A stretch of DNA of 64,000 nt from Thalassococcus sp. S3 (GTDB taxonomy: Bacteria > Pseudomonadota > Alphaproteobacteria > Rhodobacterales > Rhodobacteraceae): positions 1,860,001-1,924,000 of the forward strand of contig NZ_CP022303.1 in the NCBI RefSeq assembly GCF_004216475.1. Direction: 5' to 3'. The notes under the pieces are model-generated. The model saw nothing but the letters and a program-made list of their open reading frames with translations. It did no database searches and was not told the DNA's origin. Of this stretch, positions 44,826 to 54,673 are shown one piece after another. Each line of letters starts with the position of its first letter. Position 1 is the first letter of the stretch. A program made the translations under genes and the position numbers.

Positions 44826-45962
44826 TCAGCCAAGTGCCAGCTGTGCGGCGCGCCGGCCCAGCTCGTCCGCGCACTTGGCACCCTTGCCGCATCCTCCGGT
44901 CAGCGCGATGATCCTGGGGCTTTGCGCTGCGATCAAGGGCAGGCCCGTCTCGGTATAGGATGTCACGCACGCCTCCAGATGGGTAGAGCGATATCTCAGA
45001 TCTGGCATGATCGCCAAAAGCATGTCGGTCAGACACGCACCGACCTTTGGATCACCCCCGCCTCGAAACCACGCTTTGACGTCCTCCTGGGTTTCGAGCG
45101 TCACATCTTCCGGATCACCACCGATCTTTATATAGGTCTTCCCGTCAGGATAGCGCACGGGTGGGAGCACATAGGGATCACTGCCTCCCCCAGGTGGGAC
45201 ATAGACCACCGATGGCATGGTCTTCAGCCGATATGCCTCCTCCGCGTCGATTTCGAAAAGCACCACGGTGCGCGCCAGGACGTCGAGCGTGACGGGATGC
45301 GGCAACAATCCGGCCGTGCCGGAAAACGCACCACAGGCCACGATAACGCGATCTGACCGGAGCGTGGTGCCGTCCTGACAGTGAATGATCACGCCATCGG
45401 CAGTTTCGTCGATGCGTGCCGCAACATGACCAACACATCTGGCCCCATCTGCCTGGGCGACTGCAATCTGGGCCTGAACATGGGCGCGGGGATCAATATA
45501 CCCGGCTCCGCGTGGCTCGTAAAACGCGGCTATCTCATCCGGAAACCGGAAGAACGGGAATTTCTGCCGCAAAGCGCGGCCGTCCATCTCGACGAAGTCA
45601 ATGCCGTCAGCAGTGGCGACCTCGCGGGTCTTTTGAAGAAAGGCCGCGCCATGGCCTTCTAGCGGCCCAGCCATCAACGCGCCGGTTTCGTGGAAAAAGG
45701 AAATGCCGCTCTGCCGTTCGAGTTCGGTGTAGCGATCAATGGATGCACGGCTGACGTCGGACCAGAACGCGCTTGGATCAAGGCGCCGGGTGATCCGCGC
45801 GGCATCGTAATGGCTGGCGAAAACACCTTGATGAGATCTTTTGTCCCGCGGTTCTTCCGGTCCGACAAGACAGGTGCGCACGCCCGAGGCCGCAAGATGG
45901 CGCGCAGCGGCGGCGCCCATCAGGCCCGCGCCCACCACGATGACATCGGCATCCTTCACCAT
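44826..45962 (-). CDS. FAD-dependent amine/amino acid oxidoreductase (DAO family)
   Basis: 378-residue DAO/sarcosine oxidase-like flavoprotein. The dinucleotide motif VIVVGAGLMGAAAARHLA is at the N-terminus, followed by SHQGVFASHYDAARITRRL. VIVACGAFSG and the C-terminal TGGCGKGAKCADELG bind FAD. A Cys-Val-Thr-Ser-Tyr-Thr run is near where sarcosine oxidase holds FAD covalently, but the Cys is shifted, so covalent attachment is uncertain. ATG 45962 with GGAGG upstream is favoured over 45992. Divergent from hemA. Confidence 0.85.
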   Translation of the reverse strand: MVKDADVIVVGAGLMGAAAARHLAASGVRTCLVGPEEPRDKRSHQGVFASHYDAARITRRLDPSAFWSDVSRASIDRYTELERQSGISFFHETGALMAGPLEGHGAAFLQKTREVATADGIDFVEMDGRALRQKFPFFRFPDEIAAFYEPRGAGYIDPRAHVQAQIAVAQADGARCVGHVAARIDETADGVIIHCQDGTTLRSDRVIVACGAFSGTAGLLPHPVTLDVLARTVVLFEIDAEEAYRLKTMPSVVYVPPGGGSDPYVLPPVRYPDGKTYIKIGGDPEDVTLETQEDVKAWFRGGGDPKVGACLTDMLLAIMPDLRYRSTHLEACVTSYTETGLPLIAAQSPRIIALTGGCGKGAKCADELGRRAAQLALG

Positions 45963-46085
45963 CCGGCCTGCCTCCAGCTTGCAATCGGCCAAGTGCTATA
46001 CCCCGCGCCTCTGTCGTTCAATCGGCACCTTGTGTTTCCGATTGCGACGTTTGTTCCGGATAACGTGCTGTTCAGGTGTATATAT

Positions 46086-46099
46086 TTGATCCACGTCAA
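46086..46099. promoter_or_regulatory. FNR/FnrL-type box upstream of hemA
   Basis: TTGAT-CCAC-GTCAA matches the FNR-family consensus TTGAT-N4-ATCAA at 9 of 10 arm positions. It lies about 123 nt before the hemA start. FnrL activates hemA under low oxygen in Rhodobacter sphaeroides, so the site fits known biology. It could also act on the divergent oxidoreductase gene. Confidence 0.7.
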
Positions 46100-46221
46100 G
46101 GCTGCGACATGACGCCCGCTGATATTCGGTTGAACCAGGGGGTGGCACTCTATATCCATTCTAAAACGCGAATATGGCCTGGGTCCTGAGACACTTGGCC
46201 TGCTACGGAAGGACCGAAAAG

Positions 46222-47445
46222 GTGAACTACGTCGCTCAGCTTGATACCGCATTGTCCCGTCTTCATGAGGAAGGCCGATACCGGACATTCATTGATATCG
46301 AGCGGCGTCAGGGGCAGTTCCCGCATGCGGTTTGGACCGCGCCGGATGGGACGGAGAAGCCGATCACCGTTTGGTGCGGCAACGACTATCTGGGCATGGG
46401 TCAAAACCCGGTCGTCCTGTCTGCCATGCACGAAGCGCTCGACGCCACCGGTGCGGGTTCTGGCGGGACGCGCAACATCTCCGGCACGACGGTCTATCAC
46501 AAGCGCCTGGAGGCTGAGCTTGCCGATCTGCACGGCAAAGAAGCAGCACTTCTTTTCACCTCTGCCTATATCGCAAACGATGCCACGCTGAGCACATTGC
46601 CAAAGCTGTTCCCGGGTCTGATCATCTATTCGGACGCGCTCAACCACGCCTCGATGATCGAAGGGGTGCGGCGCAATGGCGGAGCGAAGCGGATTTTCCG
46701 CCATAACGACGTGGAGCATCTGCGCGAGTTGATGGCAGCCGACGATCCGAAGGCGCCGAAAGTCATCGCGTTTGAATCGATCTATTCGATGGACGGCGAT
46801 TTCGGCCCGATCGAGGCGATCTGCGACCTGGCGGATGAATTCGGCGCGCTGACCTACATTGATGAGGTCCACGCGGTTGGCATGTACGGCCCGCGCGGTG
46901 CCGGTGTGGCCGAGCGGGACAGGCTGATGCATCGTCTCGACATCATCAACGGGACGCTGGCCAAGGCTTATGGGGTCATGGGGGGCTATATCGCTGCAAG
47001 CCACAAGATGTGCGATGCGATCAGATCCTACGCGCCAGGCTTCATCTTCACCACCTCGCTCCCCCCTGCGGTGGCTGCCGGGGCGGCAGCGTCGGTTGCG
47101 CATCTCAAGAAGGCGCAAGACCTGCGGGACGAGCACCAGACCCAGGCACGGATCCTGAAGATGAGGCTCAAAGGGTTGGGGCTGCCGATCATCGATCACG
47201 GCAGTCACATCGTCCCCGTCATGGTGGGCGATCCGGTTCACACCAAGATGTTGAGCGATATGTTGCTCAACGATTTCGGCATCTATGTTCAGCCGATCAA
47301 CTTCCCGACAGTGCCGCGCGGGACCGAGCGTTTGCGCTTCACACCGTCGCCCGTGCACGGACCTGACGAGATAGATGCACTGGTGCGCGCAATGGATGCG
47401 TTATGGAGCCATTGTGCGCTGAACCGCGCCGAATTAACTGCCTGA
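46222..47445 (+). CDS. hemA: 5-aminolevulinate synthase
   Basis: 407-residue pyridoxal-phosphate enzyme joining glycine and succinyl-CoA to 5-aminolevulinate, first step of the C4 heme route. The cofactor lysine is Lys248 in [13 protein letters not shown]. Family stretches include [48 protein letters not shown] and [16 protein letters not shown] 46222, with AAGGA 8 nt upstream, gives the usual 407-residue length. Regulation by oxygen through the FNR-type box is likely. Confidence 0.96.
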   Translation: MNYVAQLDTALSRLHEEGRYRTFIDIERRQGQFPHAVWTAPDGTEKPITVWCGNDYLGMGQNPVVLSAMHEALDATGAGSGGTRNISGTTVYHKRLEAELADLHGKEAALLFTSAYIANDATLSTLPKLFPGLIIYSDALNHASMIEGVRRNGGAKRIFRHNDVEHLRELMAADDPKAPKVIAFESIYSMDGDFGPIEAICDLADEFGALTYIDEVHAVGMYGPRGAGVAERDRLMHRLDIINGTLAKAYGVMGGYIAASHKMCDAIRSYAPGFIFTTSLPPAVAAGAAASVAHLKKAQDLRDEHQTQARILKMRLKGLGLPIIDHGSHIVPVMVGDPVHTKMLSDMLLNDFGIYVQPINFPTVPRGTERLRFTPSPVHGPDEIDALVRAMDALWSHCALNRAELTA

Positions 47446-47557
47446 CTTTGCGGTATATGTGCATCTCGCTTGTGGTGTGATAACGTCTCGTCAACAACAC
47501 AGACATCCGAATCGTTGGGGTGGTTCGGCGCATGGGACGTGAAATGGGGCAGCGGGC

Positions 47558-48745
47558 ATGATTGGGCGCAGATCGTCGCGCAAGGTAGATGAAGAGGTCG
47601 TGAAGCCGCGAAGCTTCGACGATTTCGATCTGCGTTTGGGTGATATGATGCGTGGTGAGCGCGCGACGCTCGGCAAATCCTTGCTCGATGTTCAGCGGGA
47701 ATTGCGCATCAAAGCGGCTTATATCGCCGCGATTGAAAACTCCGATCCATCGGCTTTTGACACGCCAGGGTTCATTGCCGGCTATGTCCGTTCCTATGCG
47801 CGGTATCTGGGCATGGATCCCGATCAGGCGTTCGAGGCGTTCTGCACGGAAAGCGGGTTCTCGGTGGCCCATGGCATGTCGGCGGAAGCCTCCGTCGTCA
47901 AAAAGAACAATGCCGAACCGAAATCCGCGCGTACCGGCCTTGATGCGGATCCGTTCGCACGGCCCGGAACACCGTTCGCACCGACCCAGGACGCGATGTG
48001 GAGCCAGATTGAACCGCGCGCGATCGGGTCGTCCCTTGTCCTCTTGATGCTGATTTGCGGGCTTGGCTACGGCGCGTGGTCGGTTCTGCGTGAGGTCCAG
48101 CAGGTTCAGGTGACCCCTGTCGACCAGACACCGGTGGTCCTTTCCGACCTGGATCCGCTTGCGGGTGCCTCCCGTGTCGCCGAAGGGGCGGCAGAGCAGG
48201 GCTTTGCAACGCCGTCCGCCGAAGCGCTTGACCGGCTCTACCGACCACAGGCGCTTGACGTGCCGGTGCTGGTGGCCCGCGACGCCCCGATATCGACGCT
48301 GGACCCCCGGACAGTGGGGACTTTCCGGCCCCCGGAACTTCCTGATGTTCAGCCGACTTTGGCTGCGCGTCCCGATGATCCGGTTCCGCAGGTTGTCGAA
48401 GAGGCCGCGCCGGGTCTGCGCATGGTGGCCGTGCGTCCCGCATGGGTTCGGGTCCGCGCTGCGGACGGGACTATCATCTTCGAGGCCACCATGAATGGCG
48501 GCCAGACTTATGACATCCCGGCGACAGAAGAACCTCCGACCCTGCGCGTGGGCGAATCTGGTTCGATCTATTTCCAGGTGAACGGGCAGCATTATGGCCC
48601 CGTGGGTCCTCGCGGAACGGTGACGTCGAACGTGGCCCTGTCCGGCGCGCAGATTACCGAGCGCTTTGAGGTCGCCGACATCACCCAGGATGGCGACCTG
48701 TCGCGGCTGGTGGCAGAAGCCCAGGCCGACACGCCGCAAGATTGA
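47558..48745 (+). CDS. RodZ-like helix-turn-helix membrane protein
   Basis: 395-residue protein with RodZ layout. A cytoplasmic HTH_25 domain (about 28-98) reads [20 protein letters not shown] and [20 protein letters not shown] transmembrane helix follows at about 150-172 ([19 protein letters not shown]), then a Pro-rich periplasmic linker and a C-terminal DUF4115-like domain around [25 protein letters not shown]. RodZ links MreB to cell-wall growth. It precedes ispG, the usual alphaproteobacterial neighbour, so one operon is likely. Confidence 0.85.
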   Translation: MIGRRSSRKVDEEVVKPRSFDDFDLRLGDMMRGERATLGKSLLDVQRELRIKAAYIAAIENSDPSAFDTPGFIAGYVRSYARYLGMDPDQAFEAFCTESGFSVAHGMSAEASVVKKNNAEPKSARTGLDADPFARPGTPFAPTQDAMWSQIEPRAIGSSLVLLMLICGLGYGAWSVLREVQQVQVTPVDQTPVVLSDLDPLAGASRVAEGAAEQGFATPSAEALDRLYRPQALDVPVLVARDAPISTLDPRTVGTFRPPELPDVQPTLAARPDDPVPQVVEEAAPGLRMVAVRPAWVRVRAADGTIIFEATMNGGQTYDIPATEEPPTLRVGESGSIYFQVNGQHYGPVGPRGTVTSNVALSGAQITERFEVADITQDGDLSRLVAEAQADTPQD

Positions 48746-48825
48746 TGTCGGTCGCTCCGGTTGCGGGGCGAGGCGGGTCAGCTTATCTTACTTCTAAAAT
48801 ATCTCTACCGAACGGATCGCCCGCG

Positions 48826-49947
48826 ATGTCCCTGAACCATGTCCGCCCCTGGCGTAATATCTACCGTCGCAAATCACGCCAGATCAGGGTCGGCTCCGTG
48901 CTTGTTGGCGGCGACGCTCCGATCTCGGTGCAAACGATGACGAACACGCTGACCACCGATGTCGCGGCGACCGTCGCGCAGGTGCAGGCGGCGGCAGAAG
49001 CCGGGGCCGATATCGTAAGGGTGTCCGTGCCCGATGAAGCGTCCTCGAAGGCCATGAAGGAGATTGTGCGCGAAAGCCCCGTTCCCCTCGTGGCCGACAT
49101 CCATTTTCACTACAAACGCGGGATTGAAGCCGCCGAAGCCGGCGCGTCCTGCCTGCGTATCAATCCTGGCAATATCGGGGATGAAAGCCGCGTCAGGGAA
49201 GTCATCAAGGCGGCCCGGGATCACGGATGTTCCATCCGGATCGGAGTGAATGCAGGCTCTCTGGAAAAGCACCTGCTTGAGAAATACGGGGAGCCTTGTC
49301 CCGAGGCGATGGTGGAAAGCGGACTGGAGCATATCCGGATCCTGCAGGACAATGATTTCCACGAATTCAAGATCAGCGTGAAGGCGTCCGACGTTTTTCT
49401 GGCAGCCGCGGCCTATCAAGGCATCGCCGAGGCGACGGATGCGCCGATCCACCTTGGCATCACCGAAGCAGGTGGTCTGACCAGCGGTACGATCAAAAGT
49501 GCGATCGGGCTTGGCAACCTTCTTTGGATGGGCATCGGAGACACGATCCGGGTCAGCCTGTCAGCCGATCCGGTGGAAGAGGTGAAGGTGGGCTATGAGA
49601 TCCTCAAATCGCTTGGCCTGCGACACCGCGGTGTCAACATCATCTCTTGTCCCTCCTGCGCGCGGCAGGGTTTTGACGTCATCAAGACGGTCGAAAAGCT
49701 GGAACAGCGTCTGGAGCATATCAAGACCCCGATGAGCCTGTCGATCATCGGCTGTGTGGTGAACGGTCCCGGCGAGGCGCTGATGACGGATGTCGGATTT
49801 ACCGGCGGCGGGGCAGGGTCGGGCATGGTCTATCTGGCGGGCAAGCAAAGCCATAAGATGTCCAACGACCAGATGGTCGACCACATCGTCGAACAGGTTG
49901 AAAAGAAAGCCGCCGAACTCGACGCCGCTCAGGAAGCGGCTGAGTAG
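48826..49947 (+). CDS. ispG: 4-hydroxy-3-methylbut-2-en-1-yl diphosphate synthase
   Basis: 373-residue [4Fe-4S] enzyme of the MEP isoprenoid pathway (also GcpE). Start [15 protein letters not shown]; barrel motifs [26 protein letters not shown] and [10 protein letters not shown]; cluster cysteines in [12 protein letters not shown] and [12 protein letters not shown]. The frame is open to 48742 upstream, but ATG 48826 gives the family N-terminus. It reduces methylerythritol cyclodiphosphate with ferredoxin or flavodoxin electrons. A strong hairpin follows. Confidence 0.96.
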   Translation: MSLNHVRPWRNIYRRKSRQIRVGSVLVGGDAPISVQTMTNTLTTDVAATVAQVQAAAEAGADIVRVSVPDEASSKAMKEIVRESPVPLVADIHFHYKRGIEAAEAGASCLRINPGNIGDESRVREVIKAARDHGCSIRIGVNAGSLEKHLLEKYGEPCPEAMVESGLEHIRILQDNDFHEFKISVKASDVFLAAAAYQGIAEATDAPIHLGITEAGGLTSGTIKSAIGLGNLLWMGIGDTIRVSLSADPVEEVKVGYEILKSLGLRHRGVNIISCPSCARQGFDVIKTVEKLEQRLEHIKTPMSLSIIGCVVNGPGEALMTDVGFTGGGAGSGMVYLAGKQSHKMSNDQMVDHIVEQVEKKAAELDAAQEAAE

Positions 49948-49965
49948 TCTTCCGAAAGGTGCGCC

Positions 49966-49999
49966 ACCCAGCCACGTAAAGCGCACCATGTGGCTGGGT
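49966..49999. terminator. Bidirectional terminator between ispG and the DsbA-like gene
   Basis: ACCCAGCCAC (49966-49975) and GTGGCTGGGT (49990-49999) form a perfect 10-bp stem over a 14-nt loop between the stops of convergent genes. No long T-run on either side. Confidence 0.65.
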
Positions 50000-50007
50000 C
50001 GCAGGCC

Positions 50008-50760
50008 CTAGTCCTGGGCGCGTTTTTCCGCGACCAAGGCCGCCATTTGATCGGCGGGCAGGAAACCCCTTAAGAGCTCGTCTTCCATGACAAACGTGGG
50101 CGTTCCGCTGATCTGCAGCCTTTGAGCCAATGCGCGCGTTGCAGAGATTTCCTCGGTCACCGCGTCGCTGTCCATCCGGGCAAGAACCGCGTCGGTATCG
50201 AAATCAAAGCCGTCCGAGATCCGACGCAAGGCCACATCCGTCACCTCGCCATTGAAGGTGATCAGCGTGTCGTGGACCAGCTTATAGGCGTCGTCTCCTT
50301 CGACCTGTTTCACGGCGACAGCAAAGCGGGACGACGTCACGGACGCTTCGCCGAGGATCGGAAATTCCTTCATGATCAGTCGGATATTGCCGTCCGTTTC
50401 AAGAAGCGACTCAACTTCGCTATGGGCCCGGCGGCAGAACCCGCAGCGGTAGTCGACGAATTCGACCAAGGTGATGTCGCCGTCCGGATTGCCGCCAACC
50501 CAGGAAAAGCCGTCTTCGAAAATCTCCTTCTCGTTGACTTTGACGAGATCGAAATCGGCCTGGGCCTGTGCGGCGGCCTGACGTTCCTCAAGCGCATTGA
50601 CCGCTTCAAGGATCACTTCGGGGTTCTCCATCAGATAAGCGCGAACCTCGGCATGGAAAAGCGCGCGCTCTTCCGCGGACATCGAGTTCAGGTCAAGCGC
50701 TGTCAGCGGTGCCGCGGCAAGCGCGAGAACTGCGAGGGAGGGGACGGCGAGGCGGATCAT
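50008..50760 (-). CDS. Periplasmic thiol-disulfide protein, DsbA/ScsC-like
   Basis: 250-residue thioredoxin-fold protein. A signal peptide covers about residues 1-21 (LAALAAAPLTA region). The N-terminal helical part EERALFHAEVRAYLMENPEVI is typical of the ScsC/BdbD group and may allow oligomerisation. The active site is DYRCGFCRRAH, and the cis-proline is in ISGTPTFVMED. It oxidises or isomerises disulfides. Its ATG overlaps the M48 protease stop by 4 nt, so both envelope quality-control proteins are made together. Confidence 0.88.
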   Translation of the reverse strand: MIRLAVPSLAVLALAAAPLTALDLNSMSAEERALFHAEVRAYLMENPEVILEAVNALEERQAAAQAQADFDLVKVNEKEIFEDGFSWVGGNPDGDITLVEFVDYRCGFCRRAHSEVESLLETDGNIRLIMKEFPILGEASVTSSRFAVAVKQVEGDDAYKLVHDTLITFNGEVTDVALRRISDGFDFDTDAVLARMDSDAVTEEISATRALAQRLQISGTPTFVMEDELLRGFLPADQMAALVAEKRAQD

Positions 50761-52109
50761 CTCTTTCTCCGTTTCTGATCTTGTTCATATGCAATGAGCA
50801 CATCTTGCGCGCGGCGCCAAGCCACCGTTCCGGTCGGCAGAAGGTCGACGGCCCGTTTGGCGTGGACCCCGGCATCATCCAGCCGGCCTTGCAAGGCATA
50901 GCGCTCTGCGGTGACCATCGCGGCCATGCCGGTCTGCCCCGTCTGCGCATAGGCAACCGACATGTCGCGCAGCACGCGCGGGTTACGGAAATCCAGCGAA
51001 CGGGCTTTTTCCAGCGTCGCAAGCGCGGCTTTGTTCTGGCCGGCTGCAAGTTGCGCGCGTCCGAGCCCGGCCAGGATCTGCGACTCCTGCGGTGCGAGCG
51101 ACACGGCGGTCTTGTAAGTGGAAAGGGCGGCTGCGAATTGACGGCTCTCCATCAGGATCTGACCTTTCAGATCATAAAGATATCCATCTCTCGGCTGCAG
51201 GGCGATCGCGCCGTCGATGGCGCGTACCGCTTTGCGCAGGTCGGATTGACGATGATGCGCAATGGCTTCCCGCATCAATCTGACATCCTTGTAGCGTTCG
51301 GCGCTCACCCTCCGCATGGTCCATTTGGGGGACCGGGTGAAGGCCGATAGCTTGCCTCGAATGCGCGCGAACCAATAATCCGCGGTCGGGTTGGGTTTGG
51401 CGGTGTCGCCGAAGGCTGCCACGAACGCTTCGGCCGCGCGGATCCGGTCACGGGTCAGCGGGTGAGAGCGCATATAGGGATCCTGACGTCCGACCGACAG
51501 CGCCTCCTGCCCGCGAAAAAGCTGGTGGACTTTCAGCAACCCCGTCGGGCTGACCCCTGCGGCCCGCAGAAACTCCGCTGCCGAACGGTCGGCGGCGGCC
51601 TCTTCGGCGCGGGTGTGACTGAGAAAAAGGCGTTGGGCGGAAGAGGCGGTGCCAAGGGCCAGACCACCGGCGGCTTCGCCTCCGCCCCCTGCGGCGGCTG
51701 CCACGGCCAACGCGACGCCGAGGCCGGCCACCGTGCGCGCGCTTTTCATGTTGGCCATCCTCCGCGCGATGTGACCATTGGCGATATGCGCGGCTTCATG
51801 TGCGATAACGGCCTGCAACATCTCTACATCATCGACTTTCTGGATCAGGCCGTAGTGCAGGAAGATTGCGTTGTTATCGATCACGAAGGCATTCAGCGAG
51901 CTTTCGTTGACCACCAGAATCCGCACCCGCGACGGGCTCAATCCCGCAGCTCTCAGGATGGGAGCGGACAGTTGCGACAGCCCATGTTCGATGTCGGCAT
52001 CACGCAACAGCGTGATCGCTGCGCCGGGCACCGCGCTGACCAGAAAAAGTGCCAAGGACAGGGCCATGGCCGGGATTGACGGAAACCGCCACGCACGGTG
52101 ATAAGTCAT
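50757..52109 (-). CDS. Periplasmic M48 metalloprotease with TPR domain (BepA-like)
   Basis: 450-residue protease. A signal peptide (about 1-31, ALFLVSAVPGAA) precedes the M48 domain; the zinc motif is IAHEAAHIANGHIARR, and the third ligand is in HTRAEEAAADRSAAEFL. The C-terminal half (about 260-450) consists of TPR helices such as DGYLYDLKGQILMESRQFAA. BepA-type proteins assemble or degrade outer membrane proteins. ATG 52109 leaves only 23 bp to the divergent aminotransferase start; a later Met at 52067 would widen that gap. Confidence 0.9.
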   Translation of the reverse strand: MTYHRAWRFPSIPAMALSLALFLVSAVPGAAITLLRDADIEHGLSQLSAPILRAAGLSPSRVRILVVNESSLNAFVIDNNAIFLHYGLIQKVDDVEMLQAVIAHEAAHIANGHIARRMANMKSARTVAGLGVALAVAAAAGGGGEAAGGLALGTASSAQRLFLSHTRAEEAAADRSAAEFLRAAGVSPTGLLKVHQLFRGQEALSVGRQDPYMRSHPLTRDRIRAAEAFVAAFGDTAKPNPTADYWFARIRGKLSAFTRSPKWTMRRVSAERYKDVRLMREAIAHHRQSDLRKAVRAIDGAIALQPRDGYLYDLKGQILMESRQFAAALSTYKTAVSLAPQESQILAGLGRAQLAAGQNKAALATLEKARSLDFRNPRVLRDMSVAYAQTGQTGMAAMVTAERYALQGRLDDAGVHAKRAVDLLPTGTVAWRRAQDVLIAYEQDQKRRKR

Positions 52110-52132
52110 GCGTACAGAATAGGAAAAACCGG

Positions 52133-53275
52133 ATGCGAAACTCAAGACGTGCCGCCGTCGATCCCTTCATTGTGATGGACGTGATGGAGGCGGCAAGCCG
52201 CGCGGAGGAGGCGGGGCGCCGGATCATTCACATGGAGGTCGGCCAGCCCGGCACCGGCGCGCCGAAAGGCGCTGTCGAGACGCTCTCGAAGGCTTTGGCG
52301 ACCGATGCGCTTGGATACACCGTGGCTCTCGGTCTGCCGGCCTTGCGGCGCCGGATCGCGCAGCTTTACCGGGATTGGTATGATCTCGACCTGAACCCTG
52401 ACCAGGTCGTCGTAACCTCCGGCTCTTCGGCCGGGTTCATCCTGGCCTTCACCGCGCTCTTTGACAGCGGAGACCGCGTTGGCATCGGCGCACCGGGATA
52501 TCCGTCTTACAGGCAGATCCTCAAAGCGCTTGATCTGGTCCCGGTCGACATTCAGACAGCGGTGGAAAATCGGCTGCAACCGGTGCCTGCGGACCTTGCC
52601 GGCCAAGATCTCGCGGGCTTGCTGGTGGCCTCGCCCGCCAATCCCACCGGCACGATGCTGGGTCGGCCCGCCTTGCGCGCGCTTATAGATGCCGCCCACG
52701 CGGCCGGCGCCGCCTTCATTTCGGACGAGATCTATCACGGCATCGAATATGAGGGGAAGGCCGTCTCGGCACTGGAATTGAGCGACGAAGTTTACGTCAT
52801 CAACTCTTTCTCGAAGTATTTCAGCATGACCGGCTGGCGCGTCGGCTGGCTGGTCGTCCCGGAGGATCAGGTTCGCATCATTGAACGCATCGCGCAGAAC
52901 ATGTTCATCTGCCCGCCGCATGCCAGCCAGGTGGCAGCCCTTGCCGCGATGGAATGCGACGCCGAATTGCAGGCCAACCTTGATGTCTATCGCGCCAATC
53001 GCGCCCTGATGATGAAGGGATTGCCCGAGGCCGGGTTCAAAAGTTTCGCACCCTCCGACGGGGCCTTTTATGTTTATGCGGACGTGTCGGATCTGACGCA
53101 AGACAGCCGAGCATTCGCCGCCGAAATCTTGGAGCGGGCGGGTGTGGCGGTTACACCCGGTCTCGACTTCGATCCGGTCCGCGGTCACCAGACGTTGCGG
53201 TTTTCCTACGCGCGCTCGACCGAGGATGTGAAAGAGGGGTTGAGGCGCCTGAAGTCCTTCATGCAATCACGCTGA
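52133..53275 (+). CDS. PLP-dependent aminotransferase, class I/II
   Basis: 380-residue fold-type I aminotransferase. It opens DPFIVMDVMEAASRAEEAGR and has HMEVGQPGTGAPKGAVETL and the nucleotide-like loop VVTSGSSAGFILAFTALF. NPTGTMLG, DEIYHGIEYEG and the cofactor lysine in SFSKYFSMTGWRVGW are all present; the C-terminal Arg is in LRFSYARSTED. This is the aspartate/alanine-type group; the amino acid used cannot be told from sequence. AGGAAA lies upstream of ATG 52133. Confidence 0.93.
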   Translation: MRNSRRAAVDPFIVMDVMEAASRAEEAGRRIIHMEVGQPGTGAPKGAVETLSKALATDALGYTVALGLPALRRRIAQLYRDWYDLDLNPDQVVVTSGSSAGFILAFTALFDSGDRVGIGAPGYPSYRQILKALDLVPVDIQTAVENRLQPVPADLAGQDLAGLLVASPANPTGTMLGRPALRALIDAAHAAGAAFISDEIYHGIEYEGKAVSALELSDEVYVINSFSKYFSMTGWRVGWLVVPEDQVRIIERIAQNMFICPPHASQVAALAAMECDAELQANLDVYRANRALMMKGLPEAGFKSFAPSDGAFYVYADVSDLTQDSRAFAAEILERAGVAVTPGLDFDPVRGHQTLRFSYARSTEDVKEGLRRLKSFMQSR

Positions 53276-53354
53276 GCGTTTCCTTGCCGGTCGCGGTGGT
53301 GTAGGCTTTGCTCAACGGCTTCGAAACGAAAGCCGATTGAGCAGAGGGTTGAGC

Positions 53355-54578
53355 ATGATCCGGCATCTTATTTGCCTTTGGTTTGCAATCGTGACGTCGA
53401 TCGGCGCGGTTGGCGCACAGGATCTGACCGGTCTGGCGCGGGTCCTGCCGGAGGAAAGTGCGCTCCGCGATATCAAACGCGGGGGCGTTCAGCTTGATCT
53501 CTCGCTCAGTCAGGGCGTGCCTTACCGCGTGTTCACGCTGGACGAACCGCGCCGATTGGTCGTTGATTTTCGCGAAGTCGATTGGAGCGCGCTGGAGCCT
53601 GCAGACTTTCTGGAAAGCGAAAATGTATCAGCGGTCAGGTTCGGAACTTACCGTCCCGGCTGGTCCCGGATGGTTGCAGACCTCTCTGTCCCGCTCACGG
53701 TTCGGACGGTGGAGCTTCGCCAGACCGATGCAAGCGGTCGGGCGCGGGTGACAATCCAAATGGCCCGTGCCGAGGCAGAGACCTTCGCGTTGCAATCGGG
53801 CGCACCCTATGACGCACGCTGGGATCTTCCGCCCGCGGCCGATGTGCCCACGGTGGCGCCGCGAAACGACACGAATGCCTTGCGGGTCATGCTGGATCCC
53901 GGCCACGGAGGCATTGATCCGGGTGCCGAGCAGGGGGGTGTCGACGAGAAAACAATGATGCTCATCTTCGCCCGCGAGTTACAGGACGAGTTGTTGCGCG
54001 CCGGCGGGTTCGACGTCTTTCTCACCCGGACCGACGACTACTTTGTGTCGCTCGAAGGCCGGATTGCAATGGCCCATACCCAGTCGGCGGACGTGTTCAT
54101 CTCGCTTCATGCTGATTCTCTTGGGGAAGGTTCTGCCCATGGGGCGACAATTTACACGCTTTCCCCGGAAGCCTCCGATGTGGCCAGCGCGAAACTGGCC
54201 GAACGCCACAATCGCTCGGACCTTTTGTCCGGTGTTGATCTGAGTGGTGCGGATGACCGGGTGACCGGTGTATTGCTCGATCTGGCACGGCAGGAAACGC
54301 AGCCCAGGACCGAAGATCTGGCGCGCACGCTGGTGCAGACCCTCACCCAGACCGGCGGGCCGATGAACCGGCGCCCTTTGCGTTCAGCGGGCTTTTCCGT
54401 GCTCAAGGCGGCCGATATCCCGTCTGTCCTGATTGAAATCGGGTTTTTGTCCAGCCCAAGGGATCTGGAGAATATCAAATCGGCAGAGTGGCGGCAGCGA
54501 ATGGCGGGCGGCATTCGTGCGGGGCTGCAGGCCTGGCGGCGCGACGATCTGGCCCAGCGACCGCTTGTGCGGCGTTGA
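53355..54578 (+). CDS. amiC: N-acetylmuramoyl-L-alanine amidase
   Basis: 407-residue periplasmic amidase that cleaves septal peptidoglycan. Signal peptide about 1-21 (ending IGAVGAQ). An AMIN targeting domain (about 30-150, YRVFTLDEPRRLVVDFREV) is followed by an Amidase_3 domain with zinc ligands in MLDPGHGGIDPGAEQ, DEKTMML and SLHADSLGEGSAHG, and the catalytic Glu in VLIEIGFLSSPRDLE. ATG 53355 is favoured over an earlier TTG. It lies directly upstream of PBP1A. Confidence 0.93.
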   Translation: MIRHLICLWFAIVTSIGAVGAQDLTGLARVLPEESALRDIKRGGVQLDLSLSQGVPYRVFTLDEPRRLVVDFREVDWSALEPADFLESENVSAVRFGTYRPGWSRMVADLSVPLTVRTVELRQTDASGRARVTIQMARAEAETFALQSGAPYDARWDLPPAADVPTVAPRNDTNALRVMLDPGHGGIDPGAEQGGVDEKTMMLIFARELQDELLRAGGFDVFLTRTDDYFVSLEGRIAMAHTQSADVFISLHADSLGEGSAHGATIYTLSPEASDVASAKLAERHNRSDLLSGVDLSGADDRVTGVLLDLARQETQPRTEDLARTLVQTLTQTGGPMNRRPLRSAGFSVLKAADIPSVLIEIGFLSSPRDLENIKSAEWRQRMAGGIRAGLQAWRRDDLAQRPLVRR

Positions 54579-54673
54579 CGGCGACATTCGGCGCATCCGC
54601 CGCAGCGTTGTGTTTTGACGCCCTCACCCCGTAGCGATATATTTCCCATATCTTTTAGACAAAGGCGGTGGGC

